Made by a program: the position numbers and the translations under genes | Notes under the pieces: generated by a model | Database searches by the model: none | What the model was told of the DNA's origin: nothing | Seen by the model: the letters and a program-made list of their open reading frames with translations, nothing else | Assembly (NCBI RefSeq): GCF_000783395.1 | Contig: NZ_JSFK01000052.1 | Location: 1 to 39,283, forward strand | Source: Pseudomonas chlororaphis | GTDB taxonomy: Bacteria; Pseudomonadota; Gammaproteobacteria; Pseudomonadales; Pseudomonadaceae | DNA length: 39,283 nt | Direction: 5' to 3' | Shown here: piece by piece, positions 15,861 to 24,769 of the stretch | How positions within the stretch are numbered: position 1 is the first letter of the stretch | Layout of the letters: each line of letters begins with the position of its first letter

Positions 15861-17783
15861 TCAGGCATCCAGCTCGGCCCAACGCTCCATCAACGCATCC
15901 AGCTCAGCCTGCAACTGCTCCAGCGAAGCAATCACCTTGGCTGTTTCAGCCGCAGGGCGCTGATAGAAGCCAGCTTCAGCCATTTCCGCTTCCACGGCAG
16001 CGATCTGCTGTTCCTTGGCATCGATATCGCCCGGCAACGCTTCCAGCTCGCGCTGCAGCTTGTAGCTCAGCTTCTTCTTGGCCGCAGGTGCTGCTGCGGC
16101 AGGCGCTGCGACCACAGCAGGCTCAGCGGTCACCACGGCGGAGTTCAAGTCAGCCTTGCCCGACTTGCTTTCAGTCACGCCCAACAGGCGCGGTGAACCG
16201 CCCTGACGGATCCAGTCCTGATAGCCGCCGACGTATTCACGCACCTTGCCTTCACCTTCGAAGACCAGGGTGCTGGTAACCACGTTGTCGAGGAATGCCC
16301 GGTCGTGGCTGACCATCAGCACGGTGCCGTTGAAGGTCAGCAGCACTTCTTCGAGCAGCTCGAGGGTTTCCACGTCGAGGTCGTTGGTCGGTTCGTCGAG
16401 GACCAGCAGGTTCGCCGGCTTGCTGAACAACTTGGCCAGCAACAGACGCGCACGCTCACCACCCGACAGCGCCTTGACCGGCGTGCGGGCACGCTGCGGG
16501 CTGAACAGGAAGTCGCCGAGGTAGCTCAGCACGTGACGGCTCTGGCCGTCGATATCGATGAAGTCGCGACCTTCAGCGACGTTGTCGATTACGGTCTTTT
16601 CCAGATCCAGCTGATGACGCAATTGGTCGAAGTACGCCACGTCGATGCGCGTGCCCTCTTCCACTTTGCCGCTGGTCGGTTGCAGACCGCTGAGCATCAG
16701 CTTCAGCAACGTGGTCTTGCCGGTACCGTTGGCGCCGAGCAGGCCGATACGGTCGCCGCGCGTCAGGACCATCGAGAAATCCTTGATCAGGAACGGGCCG
16801 CCCGGGTGAGCGAAACTCACGTTCTCGAGGACCATCACCTGCTTGCCGGATTTGTCGGCGGTGTCCAACTGAATGTTGGCCTTGCCAGTGCGCTCACGAC
16901 GTTCGCTACGCTCGACGCGCAACGCTTTCAGGGCGCGGACGCGACCCTCGTTACGGGTGCGGCGCGCCTTGATGCCCTGGCGGATCCAGACTTCTTCCTG
17001 AGCCAGTTTCTTGTCGAACAGCGCGTTGGCGGTTTCTTCAGCGGCCAGCGCGGCTTCTTTGTGCACAAGGAAGCTGGCGTAGTCGCCGTTCCAGTCGATC
17101 AGGCCACCGCGATCCAGTTCGAGGATGCGCGTGGCGAGGTTTTGCAGGAAGGAACGGTCGTGCGTGATGAACAGCACGGCGCCCTGGAAATCTTTCAGCG
17201 CTTCTTCGAGCCAGGCAATCGCACCGATGTCCAGGTGGTTGGTCGGTTCGTCGAGCAGCAGCAGATCCGGCTCGGACACCAGTGCCTGCGCCAGCAGCAC
17301 GCGACGACGCCAGCCGCCGGACAACTGGGCGAGGGTCTTGTCCGCCGGCAGTTGCAGGCGGCTCAAAGTGCTCTCGACCAGAGTTTGCAAGCGCCAGCCA
17401 TCACGGGCTTCGAGGTCTTGCTGAACGTGCATCAGCTTGTTCAGGTCATCTTCAGTGACGCAGTTCTGCGCAAGGTGATGGTATTCGGCGAGCAACGCGC
17501 CCACGCCATCAAGGCCTTCAGCGACCACGTCGAACACCGTCCGATCGTCGGCAACCGGCAATTCCTGCGGCAATTCGCCGATTTTCAGACCGGGGGCACG
17601 CCACACCGAGCCGTCATCGGGCCTCTGGTCGCCCTTGACCAGTTTCATCATGCTGGACTTGCCAGTGCCGTTGCGGCCGATGATGCACACCCGCTCACCA
17701 CGGGCGATCTGCCAGGACACCTTGTCCAACAACGGCATAGCGCCGAACGCAAGGGACACATCGCTGAATTTGAGCAGGGTCAT
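15861..17783 (-). CDS. uup: ABC-F family ATPase Uup
   Basis: The 640-residue protein has two fused ABC ATPase domains and no membrane segments. The motifs are Walker A GRNGTGKSS (about 36) with LSGGWRRR, and Walker A GANGTGKTT with LSGGERARLLLAKL. The basic P-site linker (KARRTRNEGRVRALKALR) joins them. A Uup-type C-terminal tail follows, with an Ala-rich spacer and a coiled coil. Uup is linked to ribosome function and to suppression of precise transposon excision. Start ATG 17783 follows GGAG 8 bases upstream. It corresponds to PA3019 in gene order, directly divergent from slt. Confidence 0.92.
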   Translation of the reverse strand: MTLLKFSDVSLAFGAMPLLDKVSWQIARGERVCIIGRNGTGKSSMMKLVKGDQRPDDGSVWRAPGLKIGELPQELPVADDRTVFDVVAEGLDGVGALLAEYHHLAQNCVTEDDLNKLMHVQQDLEARDGWRLQTLVESTLSRLQLPADKTLAQLSGGWRRRVLLAQALVSEPDLLLLDEPTNHLDIGAIAWLEEALKDFQGAVLFITHDRSFLQNLATRILELDRGGLIDWNGDYASFLVHKEAALAAEETANALFDKKLAQEEVWIRQGIKARRTRNEGRVRALKALRVERSERRERTGKANIQLDTADKSGKQVMVLENVSFAHPGGPFLIKDFSMVLTRGDRIGLLGANGTGKTTLLKLMLSGLQPTSGKVEEGTRIDVAYFDQLRHQLDLEKTVIDNVAEGRDFIDIDGQSRHVLSYLGDFLFSPQRARTPVKALSGGERARLLLAKLFSKPANLLVLDEPTNDLDVETLELLEEVLLTFNGTVLMVSHDRAFLDNVVTSTLVFEGEGKVREYVGGYQDWIRQGGSPRLLGVTESKSGKADLNSAVVTAEPAVVAAPAAAAPAAKKKLSYKLQRELEALPGDIDAKEQQIAAVEAEMAEAGFYQRPAAETAKVIASLEQLQAELDALMERWAELDA

Positions 17784-17997
17784 GAGCTTCTCCAAAAACC
17801 GGGCGCGCATTCTACCTGAGTTAGGGCTTCAGCAGGCCGGCAATTTGTCTGTTGAAGCACTCTGCACAACATTTGTTGCGAACTTGTGCTGCGAGGCCCG
17901 CAAAGCTTTCGCCGCTTGCTGGCAAAAGGCTAAGCTACAGACAATTCAGTGCTGATTCGTGTCGGCACTTGTCATGATTTCTCTGCCCGGATGTCTC

Positions 17998-19926
17998 ATG
18001 CGCAGTCGCCTTTTCAGTGTCTTGTCCTGCTTGCTACTTACCGCCGCTGCCGCTCAATCCGCCCAGGCGGTGGACCTGTCCACCCAACGCCAGTATTACG
18101 ATGAAGCCAAGCGCGCCTTGGCCAAGGGTGATACCGGGCCGTATTTCCGTTACAGCCAGGCGCTGGCCGATTATCCGCTGGAACCGTATCTGGCTTACGA
18201 CGAACTGACCGCGCGCCTGAAGACCGCGAGCAACGCGGAAATCGAGAAATTCCTTGCCGAACACGGTGACCTGCCCCAGGCCAACTGGATGAAACTGCGC
18301 TGGTTGCGCTGGCTCGCCGACCGCGGCGACTGGGCGACCTTCGTCAAGTATTACGACCCGAAACTCAACTTCACCGAACTGGATTGCCTCAATGCGCAAT
18401 ACCAGATCACCCACGACAAGAAAGCCGAGGGTTACGCCAACGCCGACAAGCTCTGGCTGACCGGTAAATCACAACCCGCTGCGTGTGACGCACTGTTCGG
18501 CATCTGGGCCGCCGATGGCCAGCTCACCGAACAGAAACGCTGGGAGCGCGCCAAACTCGCCGCTCAGACGCGTAACTATCCACTGGCCAACAGCCTGGTC
18601 AACGGCTTGACCACCCTCGCCCCACGCGGTCGCCTGCTGGTGGATGTGGCGCAGAAACCCGAGCTGCTCAACCAGCCTTCGCGCTTCACCCCGGCCGACG
18701 AGCCGATGTCCGACGTGGTCAGCCTCGGCCTGCGTCGCCTCGCGCGTCAGGACCCGGACAAGGCCATGGCGTTGCTCGACGGTTATGCCAGCAGCATGCA
18801 TTTCTCTCGCGATGAAAAAGTCGCAATCGCCCGGGAAATCGGCCTGACCCTCGCCCGTCGTTTCGACAGCCGCGCGCTGGATGTGATGACCAAGTACGAC
18901 CCGGAGCTGCGCGACAACACCGTTTCAGAATGGCGCTTGCGCCTGCTCTTGCGTCTGGCGCGCTGGGACGATGCGTATCAGTTGACCCGCCGCCTGCCGC
19001 AGGATCTGGCCACCACCAACCGCTGGCGTTACTGGCAGGCACGCAGCCTGGAACTGGCCCAGCCGCAAAACCCGGAAGCACAGACCCTGTACAAAAATCT
19101 TGCGCGCGAACGTGATTTCTACGGTTTCCTCGCCGCCGACCGCTCGCAATCGCCGTACTCGCTGAACAACAAGCCGTTGGTCCTCAGCCAAGCGCTGATC
19201 AACAAGGTGCGCAACACCCCGGGCGTGCGCCGCGCGCTGGAATTCCATGCCCGTGGGCAAATCGTCGACGGTCGTCGCGAGTGGTATCACGTCAGCCGCC
19301 ATTTCAATCGCGATGAAATGGTTGCTCAGGCGAAACTCGCTTACGACTTGAAATGGTATTTCCCGGCGATCCGCACCATCAGTCAGGCGCAGTACTGGGA
19401 CGATCTGGATATCCGCTTCCCGATGGCCCACCGCGAAACCCTCGTGCGGGAAGCCAAGGTACGTGGCCTCCATTCCAGTTGGGTGTTTGCCATCACCCGC
19501 CAGGAAAGCGCTTTCATGGACGACGCCCGTTCCGGCGTTGGCGCCAGTGGCCTGATGCAACTGATGCCCGGCACCGCCAAGGAAACCGCACGCAAGTTCA
19601 GCATCCCGTTGGCTTCACCGCAGCAGGTGCTCGACCCGGACAAAAACATCCAGCTCGGCGCTGCTTACCTGAGCCAGGTGCACAGCCAGTTCAACGGCAA
19701 CCGCGTCCTCGCCTCCGCTGCCTACAACGCCGGCCCGGGTCGTGTGCGCCAATGGCTGCGCGGTGCTGATCACTTGAGTTTCGACGTCTGGGTGGAAAGC
19801 ATCCCGTTCGATGAAACCCGTCAGTACGTGCAGAACGTGTTGTCGTACTCGGTTATCTACGGCCAGAAGCTCAACTCGCCACAGCCACTGGTGGATTGGC
19901 ATGAGCGGTATTTTGATGATCAGTAA
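17998..19926 (+). CDS. slt: Soluble lytic murein transglycosylase (Slt70 type)
   Basis: Slt cleaves the MurNAc-GlcNAc bond in periplasmic peptidoglycan to give 1,6-anhydro-muropeptides, the substrates later processed by NagZ. The 642-residue protein has a signal peptide (MRSRLFSVLSCLLLTAAAAQ, cut after AQA), a long superhelical alpha-domain, a linker and a C-terminal goose-lysozyme-like domain. Catalytic Glu503 lies in ITRQESAF, followed by SGVGASGLMQLMPGTA and AAYNAGPGRV. An in-frame ATG at 17974 is possible, but 17998 gives the better signal peptide. A terminator follows the stop. Confidence 0.95.
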   Translation: MRSRLFSVLSCLLLTAAAAQSAQAVDLSTQRQYYDEAKRALAKGDTGPYFRYSQALADYPLEPYLAYDELTARLKTASNAEIEKFLAEHGDLPQANWMKLRWLRWLADRGDWATFVKYYDPKLNFTELDCLNAQYQITHDKKAEGYANADKLWLTGKSQPAACDALFGIWAADGQLTEQKRWERAKLAAQTRNYPLANSLVNGLTTLAPRGRLLVDVAQKPELLNQPSRFTPADEPMSDVVSLGLRRLARQDPDKAMALLDGYASSMHFSRDEKVAIAREIGLTLARRFDSRALDVMTKYDPELRDNTVSEWRLRLLLRLARWDDAYQLTRRLPQDLATTNRWRYWQARSLELAQPQNPEAQTLYKNLARERDFYGFLAADRSQSPYSLNNKPLVLSQALINKVRNTPGVRRALEFHARGQIVDGRREWYHVSRHFNRDEMVAQAKLAYDLKWYFPAIRTISQAQYWDDLDIRFPMAHRETLVREAKVRGLHSSWVFAITRQESAFMDDARSGVGASGLMQLMPGTAKETARKFSIPLASPQQVLDPDKNIQLGAAYLSQVHSQFNGNRVLASAAYNAGPGRVRQWLRGADHLSFDVWVESIPFDETRQYVQNVLSYSVIYGQKLNSPQPLVDWHERYFDDQ

Positions 19927-19950
19927 TCCAGCGCTTAAGGCCGGATAACG

Positions 19951-19986
19951 AAAAATGCCCGTATCGCGAGATATGGGCATTTTTTA
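19951..19986. terminator. Bidirectional terminator between slt and the Fic gene
   Basis: AAAAATGCCCGTATC pairs with GATATGGGCATTTTT around a GCGA-type loop, with T-runs on both strands. Confidence 0.9.
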
Positions 19987-20006
19987 TTGAGCTGTCGGCT
20001 GCCAAA

Positions 20007-21035
20007 TTAACACTTCAACTTTTTAACCATCATTTTGCCAAGTTGAGTAAGCCGATATTTCTGGGTTGGATTCTTGGGTGATTGAGGATCGGTCATTTCG
20101 ATCATTCCAACGGTTAAGGCCGGCTTGAGATAGTTGGATCTGAACGTAGCCTTGTGGACCAGGCTCATCTCTGCCATCAGATCACTGATCCTCAGAGAAC
20201 GGGGCCCCAGCGTTAACAATAATCTCGCTACTAGGTCGGTTACTGAGTCGGTTACTAGGTCGCTTGCTGACTCATTAGCGATGGCTTCACGCAACGAAAC
20301 ATTTAGCGCATGCAGCATGTACTCGACAAAAGGCGTTGACTCTCCCTGCCGATCAGAAGCAGACAAGGCAGAGTAATAGGCATCCTGCTCCTCTCGAATA
20401 ACCGCTTCGACCGGCAAATACGCCAGGACCGGGCGCCATTGGCTCAATATCAATGTTTGCCACAGCCGTCCCATTCGCCCGTTTCCATCAGCAAACGGAT
20501 GGATGAACTCAAACTCATAATGGAATACACAACTGATGATCAGCGGATGCCATTCAGAATGCACAAGCCATGCCAGCAAGTCATCCATCAGCGGTGATAT
20601 GCGGCTCGGAGGCGGCGCCATATGAACCAGTTGTTCTCCGCGATAAATTCCCACACCCGCTCGACGAAAGTGCCCGCACTCGTCAATTAGCCCATGCATC
20701 AACAACTCATGCGCTTGAAGCAGGTTAGCCCTGTTGTCAGGCTGCCATTGCGGCATGGTTTCATACGCTGCAAATGCATTGCGCACTTCTTGAATTTCCT
20801 TGGGCAAACCTAAAACCCGTTGCCCGGCGAGCACTGCGGTTACCTGCTCGACGCTCAATGTATTGTTTTCGATTGCCAAAGAGGCCTGAATCGTACGGAT
20901 ACGATTGCCTCGGCGCAGATGAGGCGTCTGCCGACTGTCGCCCCCAGCCGAAAGCTGACCGATTTGCTCGCTGATTTCGGCGATCAACGCAATCATTCGT
21001 GTGGTTAGGGTCAACGGCGGTTGGTAACGGCTCAT
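20007..21035 (-). CDS. Fic-domain protein with C-terminal winged helix
   Basis: Fic proteins usually transfer AMP from ATP to a hydroxyl on a target protein. The core motif HPFADGNGRMGR is intact (about 179-190), including the catalytic His. An N-terminal SLAIEN (52-57) fits the autoinhibitory (S/T)xxxE(G/N) helix of class II Fic enzymes. A linker made of three four-residue repeats (DLVT, DSVT, DLVA) leads to a winged-helix-like domain (about 274-340). MSRYQPPLTLT at 21035 looks like the common start; MAACLEC at 21068 is an alternative. The target is unknown and no antitoxin is next to it. It lies 57 bp after the exporter gene and may be co-transcribed. Confidence 0.92.
   Translation of the reverse strand: MSRYQPPLTLTTRMIALIAEISEQIGQLSAGGDSRQTPHLRRGNRIRTIQASLAIENNTLSVEQVTAVLAGQRVLGLPKEIQEVRNAFAAYETMPQWQPDNRANLLQAHELLMHGLIDECGHFRRAGVGIYRGEQLVHMAPPPSRISPLMDDLLAWLVHSEWHPLIISCVFHYEFEFIHPFADGNGRMGRLWQTLILSQWRPVLAYLPVEAVIREEQDAYYSALSASDRQGESTPFVEYMLHALNVSLREAIANESASDLVTDSVTDLVARLLLTLGPRSLRISDLMAEMSLVHKATFRSNYLKPALTVGMIEMTDPQSPKNPTQKYRLTQLGKMMVKKLKC
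20226..20261 (-). repeat. Three tandem 12-bp repeats inside the Fic gene
   Basis: Minus-strand units GACCTAGTAACC, GACTCAGTAACC and GACCTAGTAGCG follow each other without a gap. Each adds four residues, so gain or loss would keep the frame and change only linker length. Confidence 0.85.
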
Positions 21036-21092
21036 GTCCTCATCCAGGCATTCCAAACAGGCCGCCATAATGCCCGATACGAGCAGTGTCCA

Positions 21093-22877
21093 TCAGACTT
21101 GATCAACCGTTACTTTTCCATCATTGAACTGCAACGCTGCCAACCGCGCATACAGCGGATTGCTGACAATCAGCTCCTGATGGGTACCAATGGCCACAAG
21201 TTTGCCCTGATCCATCACCGCAATCCGGTCAGCGTTTTTCACCGTGGCCAGTCGATGCGCGATCACCAGCGTAGTGCGGTTCTGCATCAGGCTCGGCAAA
21301 GCTTCCTGAATCAGATGCTCACTCTGCGCATCGAGGGCGCTGGTGGCTTCGTCCAGCAGCAGGATTGGTGCGTCGACCAGCAACGCCCGGGCAATCGCCA
21401 GACGCTGACGCTGACCACCGGAAAGACCGAGACCACCATCGCCGAGATGGGTCTGGTAACCGTTGGGCATTTTCTCGATGAAGTCGTGGGCGTGAGCAAT
21501 TTTTGCCGCGTCCTTGACTTGCTCCAGCGTCGCCCCCGGATTGCCGTAACGAATATTCTCTTCAACGCTGCCGAAAAACAGCGCCGGTGACTGCGAGACC
21601 AAAGCAAAGTGACGACGCAGGTCCAGCGGATCGAGGCTGGTCAGCGGCACACCATCGATCAGGATCCTTCCCTCCAGCGGGTCATAGAAGCGCAACAGCA
21701 AGTCATACACCGTGGACTTGCCGGCGCCTGACGGCCCCACCAGCGCGAGTGTTTCGCCCGCCCGAATGGTCAGATTCAAGCCGTTGACTGCGTAGCTTTC
21801 CGGACGCGAAGGGTAGGAAAAACGCACGTCCTGCAATTGCAATTCGCCCCGCACGCGCTCCGGCAGGGTCACAAACCCGGCGGTTGGCGGCTGGATGATA
21901 TTTTCCGAACCGAGCAGTTCAGCGATTCGCTCGGCGGCTCCTGCTGCACGTTGCAGTTCGCCGATGACCTCACTCAGAGTGCCGATCGCACTGCCGACAA
22001 TCAGGCTGTAAAAAACAAACGCCGCCAGCTCGCCCCCGGTGATCCGCCCGGCGATCACGTCCATGCCGCCGACCCACAACATCACCGCCACCGCGCCGAG
22101 CACCAGCACGATCACCATGGTGATCATCCATGAGCGCTGAAAGATGCGTTTGCGCGCTGTGTCGAACGCGTCCTCGACCGTCGTCGCAAAACGACGCTCG
22201 TCCTGGACCTGATGGTTGTAGGCCTGCACGGTTTTGATCTGGCCAAGAGTCTCGGAAACATAGCTGCCGATATCGGCGACGCGGTCCTGGCTCAATCGCG
22301 ACAGATTGCGTACGCGTCGGCCGAAAATCAGGATCGGCGCGACCACGAACGGCAAGGCAATCACCACGATGCTGGTGAGTTTTGCGTTGGTCACGAACAG
22401 CAGGATGACACCGCCAATCACCATCAGCAGGTTGCGCAGGAACATCGACAGCGACGAGCCGATCACCGATTGCAGCAGCGTCGTGTCAGCGGTCAGCCGC
22501 GACTGGATCTCCGAACTGCGGTTGTTCTCGTAGAAGCCGGGATGCAGATAGACCAGGTGATTGAACACCTCACGGCGAATATCGGCCACGCAACGCTCGC
22601 CGATCCACGACACCCAGTAAAACCGCGCGAACGTGCCAACCGCCAGACCCAGCACCATCAGCATGAAGATGCCGATGCTCTGGTTGAGCTGGTGCGGCGA
22701 CTGGGTCATGAAACCGCGGTCGACCAACAGTTTGATCCCCTGCCCCATCGACAACGTGACGGCGGCGGTGACGATCAACGCCAGCAGCGCAGCGATGACT
22801 TGCCAGCGGTAAGGGGCCAGAAATCGAGTAGTCAGACGCAGGGCGCGCTTGTGCCTAGAAGAAAGCTTCGGGGTCAT
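21093..22877 (-). CDS. MsbA-like ABC exporter (fused permease-ATPase)
   Basis: The 594-residue half-transporter has about six membrane helices (residues 25-310) followed by one ABC ATPase domain. The motifs are Walker A GPSGAGKST, signature LSGGQRQRL, Walker B ILLLDEAT and the switch His in VIAHRLATV. It would work as a homodimer exporting a lipid or drug-like molecule from the inner membrane. It resembles PA3228 as I recall it and is distinct from the msbA-lpxK locus, so lipid A flipping is not implied. ATG at 22877 follows the gene-free stretch below. Substrate unknown. Confidence 0.9.
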   Translation of the reverse strand: MTPKLSSRHKRALRLTTRFLAPYRWQVIAALLALIVTAAVTLSMGQGIKLLVDRGFMTQSPHQLNQSIGIFMLMVLGLAVGTFARFYWVSWIGERCVADIRREVFNHLVYLHPGFYENNRSSEIQSRLTADTTLLQSVIGSSLSMFLRNLLMVIGGVILLFVTNAKLTSIVVIALPFVVAPILIFGRRVRNLSRLSQDRVADIGSYVSETLGQIKTVQAYNHQVQDERRFATTVEDAFDTARKRIFQRSWMITMVIVLVLGAVAVMLWVGGMDVIAGRITGGELAAFVFYSLIVGSAIGTLSEVIGELQRAAGAAERIAELLGSENIIQPPTAGFVTLPERVRGELQLQDVRFSYPSRPESYAVNGLNLTIRAGETLALVGPSGAGKSTVYDLLLRFYDPLEGRILIDGVPLTSLDPLDLRRHFALVSQSPALFFGSVEENIRYGNPGATLEQVKDAAKIAHAHDFIEKMPNGYQTHLGDGGLGLSGGQRQRLAIARALLVDAPILLLDEATSALDAQSEHLIQEALPSLMQNRTTLVIAHRLATVKNADRIAVMDQGKLVAIGTHQELIVSNPLYARLAALQFNDGKVTVDQV

Positions 22878-23134
22878 TCAGGTACGCATCCGTGTTGATG
22901 AAAGGGCTAGCGTAAACCTTCTTTGGGTTGGAACTCTGTAAATCACAATGAGTCAGGTTAAATATGCCCCCAAAGACTAGGCCATAGTTACTATTGGTCT
23001 AAAGTCCCGGTTGAGACGAGCGGTCGTTTCTGTTTGAGTGGAGATGCCCCCCACTGACAGACCGCAGGGAGTTGTCACAGCCCGGTCACGTGGCGGTTTT
23101 ACCCTAGGCACACAACCTGATGAGGAGACAGGCC
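22878..23134. other. Intergenic region between the exporter and the 59-residue gene
   Basis: A 257-bp divergent spacer that should contain both promoters. I see no strong -35/-10 pair, no repeat and no RNA gene in it. Confidence 0.4.
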
Positions 23135-23314
23135 ATGTCCTTGCAACACAGCAGCGAAGACAAAATTGAAGTGATCCGCACCAAGCCCGGCCAATCTCTG
23201 GGTTGCTCGATACTGGATAAGGATGGGCGTGAAGTACCGATCACTGAAGAGATGATCCAGCAAGCCTGCAGCGAGCTGGAGAAGCGATTGGTCAAGCCTG
23301 CCGAACAAGAGTGA
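23135..23314 (+). CDS. Conserved small hypothetical protein (59 residues)
   Basis: A soluble charged protein starting MSLQHSSEDKIEVIRTKPGQ, with a central LGCSILDKDGREVPITEEMI and a helical C-terminus (QACSELEKRLVK). ATG at 23135 has GAGGAGA upstream, and a strong terminator follows, so it is a complete transcription unit. The pattern is familiar from Pseudomonas genomes but I know no function for it. Two Cys residues (CSIL, ACSE) are its only notable side chains. Confidence 0.8.
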   Translation: MSLQHSSEDKIEVIRTKPGQSLGCSILDKDGREVPITEEMIQQACSELEKRLVKPAEQE

Positions 23315-23333
23315 TATAGCCACCGTCTTCCTG

Positions 23334-23359
23334 ACCCGGCCCCTTTGGCCGGGTTTTTT
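23334..23359 (+). terminator. Intrinsic terminator after the 59-residue gene
   Basis: ACCCGGCC pairs with GGCCGGGT around CCTTT, followed by TTTTTTC. Confidence 0.93.
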
Positions 23360-23391
23360 CTGTCTGCAGATCAGGCATTTGTGGGGCGGCC

Positions 23392-23466
23392 TTCGCGAGC
23401 AGGCTCGCATCCACAGGGGATCTTCAGTGAATCACAGATCTATGTGGGAGCGAGCCTGCTCGCGAA
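23392..23466. repeat. REP pair in back-to-back orientation
   Basis: A reverse-oriented copy (23392-23414, two mismatches to the consensus) is followed after about 29 bp by a perfect forward copy (23444-23466). The order is the opposite of the other pairs in the window. It lies between the convergent 59-residue gene and pdxB. Confidence 0.88.
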
Positions 23467-23482
23467 AGGGCCGACTCGGTTT

Positions 23483-24625
23483 CTAGACAGTCACCGCCCC
23501 CAGCGCCGCCACGATCTTCGCCAACGCCGGCGACTCCCCTTCAATCCGCACCTTCAGCCCTTCAATCTCACGCCGCACCGGATATTGCTTGCGCAACACA
23601 TCGAACGCCGCGCGCTGCTCGCCGACATTGCCGACGAGACTGCGGCGAAAATCTGCATCATCGCGGCGCGGGTCGTAGACGCCACGGCACAACATCGCCA
23701 GCGCCCAGGCCGGATCGCTGTCGGCATGCAAGGTGACTTCCGACAACCACGGTGCCGGCAGCAAATCACTGAGCTGGATGCTCGCCGGCTGACCGATGAA
23801 CTCGCAATAGGCCTGATAGATCTGCGCCGTTCCGCGCTGTTTGCCATCAAGGCTATAACCGGCAATGTGCGGGGTGGCCAATACGCAGAGTTCGGCCAGC
23901 GCCACATCCACTTCAGGTTCTGCTTCCCAGACATCGAGAACGGCTTGCAAGTCTTCGCGATCCAGCAACACTTTGCGCAGGGCAAGGTTATCCACCACTG
24001 GACCACGCGCCGCGTTGATCAGCCACGCACCGGGCTTGAGTTGCTGCAAACGTTGCTGATCAAACAGATGCCAGGTCGCGCCGTCGCCGCTGCGCGTCAG
24101 CGGTGTGTGCAGACTGATCACATCGCACTGCTCGATGATCTGCTCAAGGCTGACGTAATCGCCGCCTTCGGCAGACTGACGCGGCGGATCGCAGACTTTG
24201 ACGTTCCAGCCCAGGCCCTTCAGGACCTTGATCAGGCGCCCCCCGACTTCACCCGCGCCGACGACCCCGTAGGTGCGCTGAGTCAGATCGACGCCTTCGA
24301 TTTCGGCGAGCGTCATCAGACTGCCAAGCACGTAATCAACCACGCCCCGGGCATTACAGCCGGGCGCACTCGACCAGGTAATGCCGGCCTCATTGAAGTA
24401 ATCGAGGTCCAAATGATCAGTGCCAATGGTGCAGGTGCCGACAAAGCGCACCTTGCTGCCCTCAAGCAATGCGCGGTTGACGTTGGTCACCGAGCGCACG
24501 AGCAACACGTCGGCCTGCTCGACCGTCGCACGGTCGATGGAACGGCCCGGCACCCGGCGGATCTCGCCGAAACCGGCAAAAAAGGCATCGAGCAGCGGGA
24601 TATTTTCGTCGGCAACAATCAGCAT
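23483..24625 (-). CDS. pdxB: Erythronate-4-phosphate dehydrogenase
   Basis: PdxB oxidises 4-phosphoerythronate, the second step of the DXP-dependent pyridoxal phosphate pathway. The 380-residue protein starts MLIVADENIPLLDAFFAGFG and has the D-2-hydroxyacid dehydrogenase fold. The NAD loop is GVVGAGEVGGRL, the catalytic residues lie in NAARGPVVD (Arg), LDVWEAEP (Glu) and ATPHIAGYS (His), and the PdxB-specific C-terminal dimerisation domain (about 290-380) is present. ATG at 24625 has a GGAG upstream. It is divergent from the MATE gene and convergent with the small gene to its left. Confidence 0.96.
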   Translation of the reverse strand: MLIVADENIPLLDAFFAGFGEIRRVPGRSIDRATVEQADVLLVRSVTNVNRALLEGSKVRFVGTCTIGTDHLDLDYFNEAGITWSSAPGCNARGVVDYVLGSLMTLAEIEGVDLTQRTYGVVGAGEVGGRLIKVLKGLGWNVKVCDPPRQSAEGGDYVSLEQIIEQCDVISLHTPLTRSGDGATWHLFDQQRLQQLKPGAWLINAARGPVVDNLALRKVLLDREDLQAVLDVWEAEPEVDVALAELCVLATPHIAGYSLDGKQRGTAQIYQAYCEFIGQPASIQLSDLLPAPWLSEVTLHADSDPAWALAMLCRGVYDPRRDDADFRRSLVGNVGEQRAAFDVLRKQYPVRREIEGLKVRIEGESPALAKIVAALGAVTV

Positions 24626-24769
24626 GGCGGGCTCCTTTGGCGGATCGGCAGTTTAGGTGCAGATCGGTCGCCGGGCCAGCAGGCTTTGCGCTTACAAATC
24701 CGCAACAGAGGATTTTTCCTGACCAAGGCGTCAGCGGCGTAGAATGCGGCGCCTTGCGCATCAACACCT

